DNA from: Chloroflexota bacterium
GTDB lineage: Bacteria > Chloroflexota > Anaerolineae > Caldilineales > Caldilineaceae
Length of the DNA stretch: 6,538 nt
Reading direction: 5' to 3'
Assembly: GCA_003577005.1 (NCBI GenBank)
Contig: QEUW01000432.1
Location: forward strand, 1-6,538
Both the position numbers and the translations under genes were made by a program. Shown piece after piece: positions 5,200 through 6,538 of this stretch; the stretch's first letter is position 1, and every line of letters begins with the position of its first letter. Below the pieces are notes generated by a model. The model saw only the letters and a list, made by a program, of their open reading frames with translations. It had not been told where the DNA came from and did not search any database.

Positions 5200-6538
5200 C
5201 TACTGCCGCTGCAACATCGGCAAGAAGAGCCTCCAATTCAGTTGCGCAAGTTGCACAGAACCGCTACTCACTTCAACCGGCACCGAGCGGCCTTCATCGT
5301 TGCCCAGCGACCCCCGAAGCAGATCGATGGGGATTTCATCCGCACTCGCCTGTCCGTTCACCTGCACGGTGACCGTGGCGAGCGGGCCATCGGCCAGCGT
5401 GGGCATGGGCACCGTCACAGCGTAGAGGGCAAATTCCAGCCGGCCAGCAGATCGGTTGTAGTTGACCATCTTGACCATCCCCGGCGGGGTGTGAAAGGTG
5501 ACCGCATCGGGCACGCCATCGCCGTCGGCATCGGTCGCATCAAAGGTGAGTTGGCTTTCATCAAAGCTCATGGCGAAGCTGGCTGCTGCCACGATATGGC
5601 CGTTTGTTTCCAGGAAAATGGGCACATTTACCGAGCTATTATGCGTGACCACGAGCTCCTGACCGATAGCCAACTTAGCCATGGTCGTTGTCCCGGCGAC
5701 CATGACGGTGGGTGTCGTGCATGTCTCGTCGCCAAAGGCAACCAGAACAGTGCAGGTCAAGTCCGAAACCGTAACTTCCTGATCGGTGTTGGCATCGCAG
5801 CCCAGTGGGCTGCCGCTAAAGTTCCCGCCATAGATCTCATACCATTTGCCGCTGTTGCCTGTGTCGAACATTTCTAACACAATAGCGGTAAAATCGCCGG
5901 CGTTGATGTCGGCATCGGCATTGCAATCGCCCCGCTCGTCTGCCGCCACCACCGTAAGGGTGACGGTGGCCGTATCCGTCAAGGCACCGCTGGGGTTATC
6001 ATCGATCACGGTATAGGTGAACGTGATCACCCCGTTGACATTTCCAGCCGGTGTATAGGTAACGGTCGTCGTATTGGTGACAGCACTGCCACTACTTGGC
6101 GTGGTCACCGACTGCACCCGGAGGGTGTCGTTATCTTCGTCGGTATCATTCGCCAAGACGGAAATGGATGCGGCGCTTGAGATCACCTGTTCGTCAGGGT
6201 CAACGGTGTCATCGACGGCGACGGGGGCGTCGTTCACATCGTTGATCTTGATCGTGAAGATCCTGTCAAGAGTGAGGCCAGGGTCGCCATTGTCTGTAAC
6301 CTGCACGCGGATATTGTAGGTGTTCTTGACCTCATAGTCGAAGCTTGCCGCGGTCTGTAACTGGTTGCCAACAATGGCAAAAGAATCATTATTGTTGCTG
6401 CCTGTACCAGTGACAAGGCTGTAGGTGGCCGTTGCGCCGGCGTCCGGGTCGATGGATGAAAAGCTGCCAACCACCGCGCCGCTTGCCTGATTCTCATCCA
6501 CGCTGCTGTTGCTGAGGCTAAGACTGGTAGGCGCCTCA
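5200..6538 (-). CDS. Large surface protein, C-terminal part: cadherin-like, Ig/cadherin-like, dockerin and cohesin-like domains; N-terminus beyond the window
   Basis: The frame is open from the right edge to TAG 5200-5202, about 446 visible residues; the GTG at 6501 is internal, since APTSLSLSNSS before it belongs to the same cadherin fold. Numbering from that valine: a cadherin-like repeat (to about 93) with the Ca ligands DEN (2-4), DPD (18-20), DYE (55-57), VTDNG and DVNDAP (88-93); a second cadherin/Big_9-like domain (about 92-184) with VLANDTDEDNDTL; a dockerin-like pair of EF-hand loops, one with ligands D192, N194, D196, D198, D203 and the other with D236, N238, D240, E242, D247; a cohesin-like domain (about 277-417) with VNVPIFL, AASFAMSFD and the acidic loop DADGDGVPD (324-332); and the tail WRLFLPMLQRQ. 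All Ca-loop positions look intact. The protein is presumably exported and calcium-stabilised, in adhesion or matrix assembly. The total size, signal peptide and any catalytic domain are unseen. Confidence 0.82.
   Translation of the reverse strand, partial: EAPTSLSLSNSSVDENQASGAVVGSFSSIDPDAGATATYSLVTGTGSNNNDSFAIVGNQLQTAASFDYEVKNTYNIRVQVTDNGDPGLTLDRIFTIKINDVNDAPVAVDDTVDPDEQVISSAASISVLANDTDEDNDTLRVQSVTTPSSGSAVTNTTTVTYTPAGNVNGVITFTYTVIDDNPSGALTDTATVTLTVVAADERGDCNADADINAGDFTAIVLEMFDTGNSGKWYEIYGGNFSGSPLGCDANTDQEVTVSDLTCTVLVAFGDETCTTPTVMVAGTTTMAKLAIGQELVVTHNSSVNVPIFLETNGHIVAAASFAMSFDESQLTFDATDADGDGVPDAVTFHTPPGMVKMVNYNRSAGRLEFALYAVTVPMPTLADGPLATVTVQVNGQASADEIPIDLLRGSLGNDEGRSVPVEVSSGSVQLAQLNWRLFLPMLQRQ

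Noticed and set aside
5194..5877. 227-codon + strand ORF
   Set aside because: It is antisense to the dockerin and cohesin domains of the surface protein, whose motifs are unmistakable; the + strand translation is rich in His, Arg and Gly with no domain pattern.
6495..6501. Start of the right-hand surface protein at GTG 6501 or ATG 6497
   Set aside because: Residues encoded before 6501 (APTSLSLSNSS) continue a typical cadherin-like repeat in the same frame with no stop up to the edge, so the gene extends beyond the window; the ATG at 6497 is in another frame.

Overview
The window looks like a piece of a Chloroflexota chromosome (Anaerolineae or Caldilineae-like). That is an inference from three things: moderately high GC, large secreted proteins built from cohesin, dockerin, cadherin-like and DUF11-like modules, and short C-terminal FLPLV/FLPML tails of a kind often seen on exported proteins in that phylum. 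No ribosomal or other phylogenetic marker is present, so the assignment is tentative.

Layout. At the left edge, on the + strand, are the last 112 codons of a large-subunit (clade 2, HPII-type) catalase: its DJ-1/PfpI-like C-terminal domain. A roughly 200-bp convergent intergenic region follows, holding a short tandem repeat and a strong bidirectional terminator hairpin. Everything to the right is on the - strand. In - strand reading order from the right edge these are: (1) the 3' part of a large surface protein (cadherin-like domain, second Ig/cadherin-like domain, dockerin-like Ca-binding pair, cohesin-like domain, FLPML tail), whose N-terminus lies outside the window; (2) after a hairpin, a membrane-anchored or secreted protein with one N-terminal hydrophobic segment, a cohesin-like domain related to the previous one, a proline-rich linker, two DUF11-like domains and an FLPLV tail; (3) after a 161-bp gap with two interleaved inverted repeats, a DUF2891-family protein; (4) after a 114-bp gap with a good sigma70-type promoter and a strong Shine-Dalgarno, a gamma-glutamyltranspeptidase-fold (Ntn hydrolase) protein without several classical gamma-glutamyl-binding residues.

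The two surface proteins probably work in the same compartment. They share a homologous cohesin-like module with an embedded acidic D-x-D-x-x-G-x-P-D loop, and one also carries a dockerin, so non-cellulosomal cohesin-dockerin assembly at the cell surface is possible. The DUF2891 and GGT-like genes are codirectional, but the second has its own promoter, so a functional link is only suggestive. I see no tRNA, rRNA, CRISPR array, transposase or integrase. The most promising leads are the paired surface proteins with shared tails, the divergent active site of the GGT-like protein, and the interleaved inverted repeats at 3378-3476.
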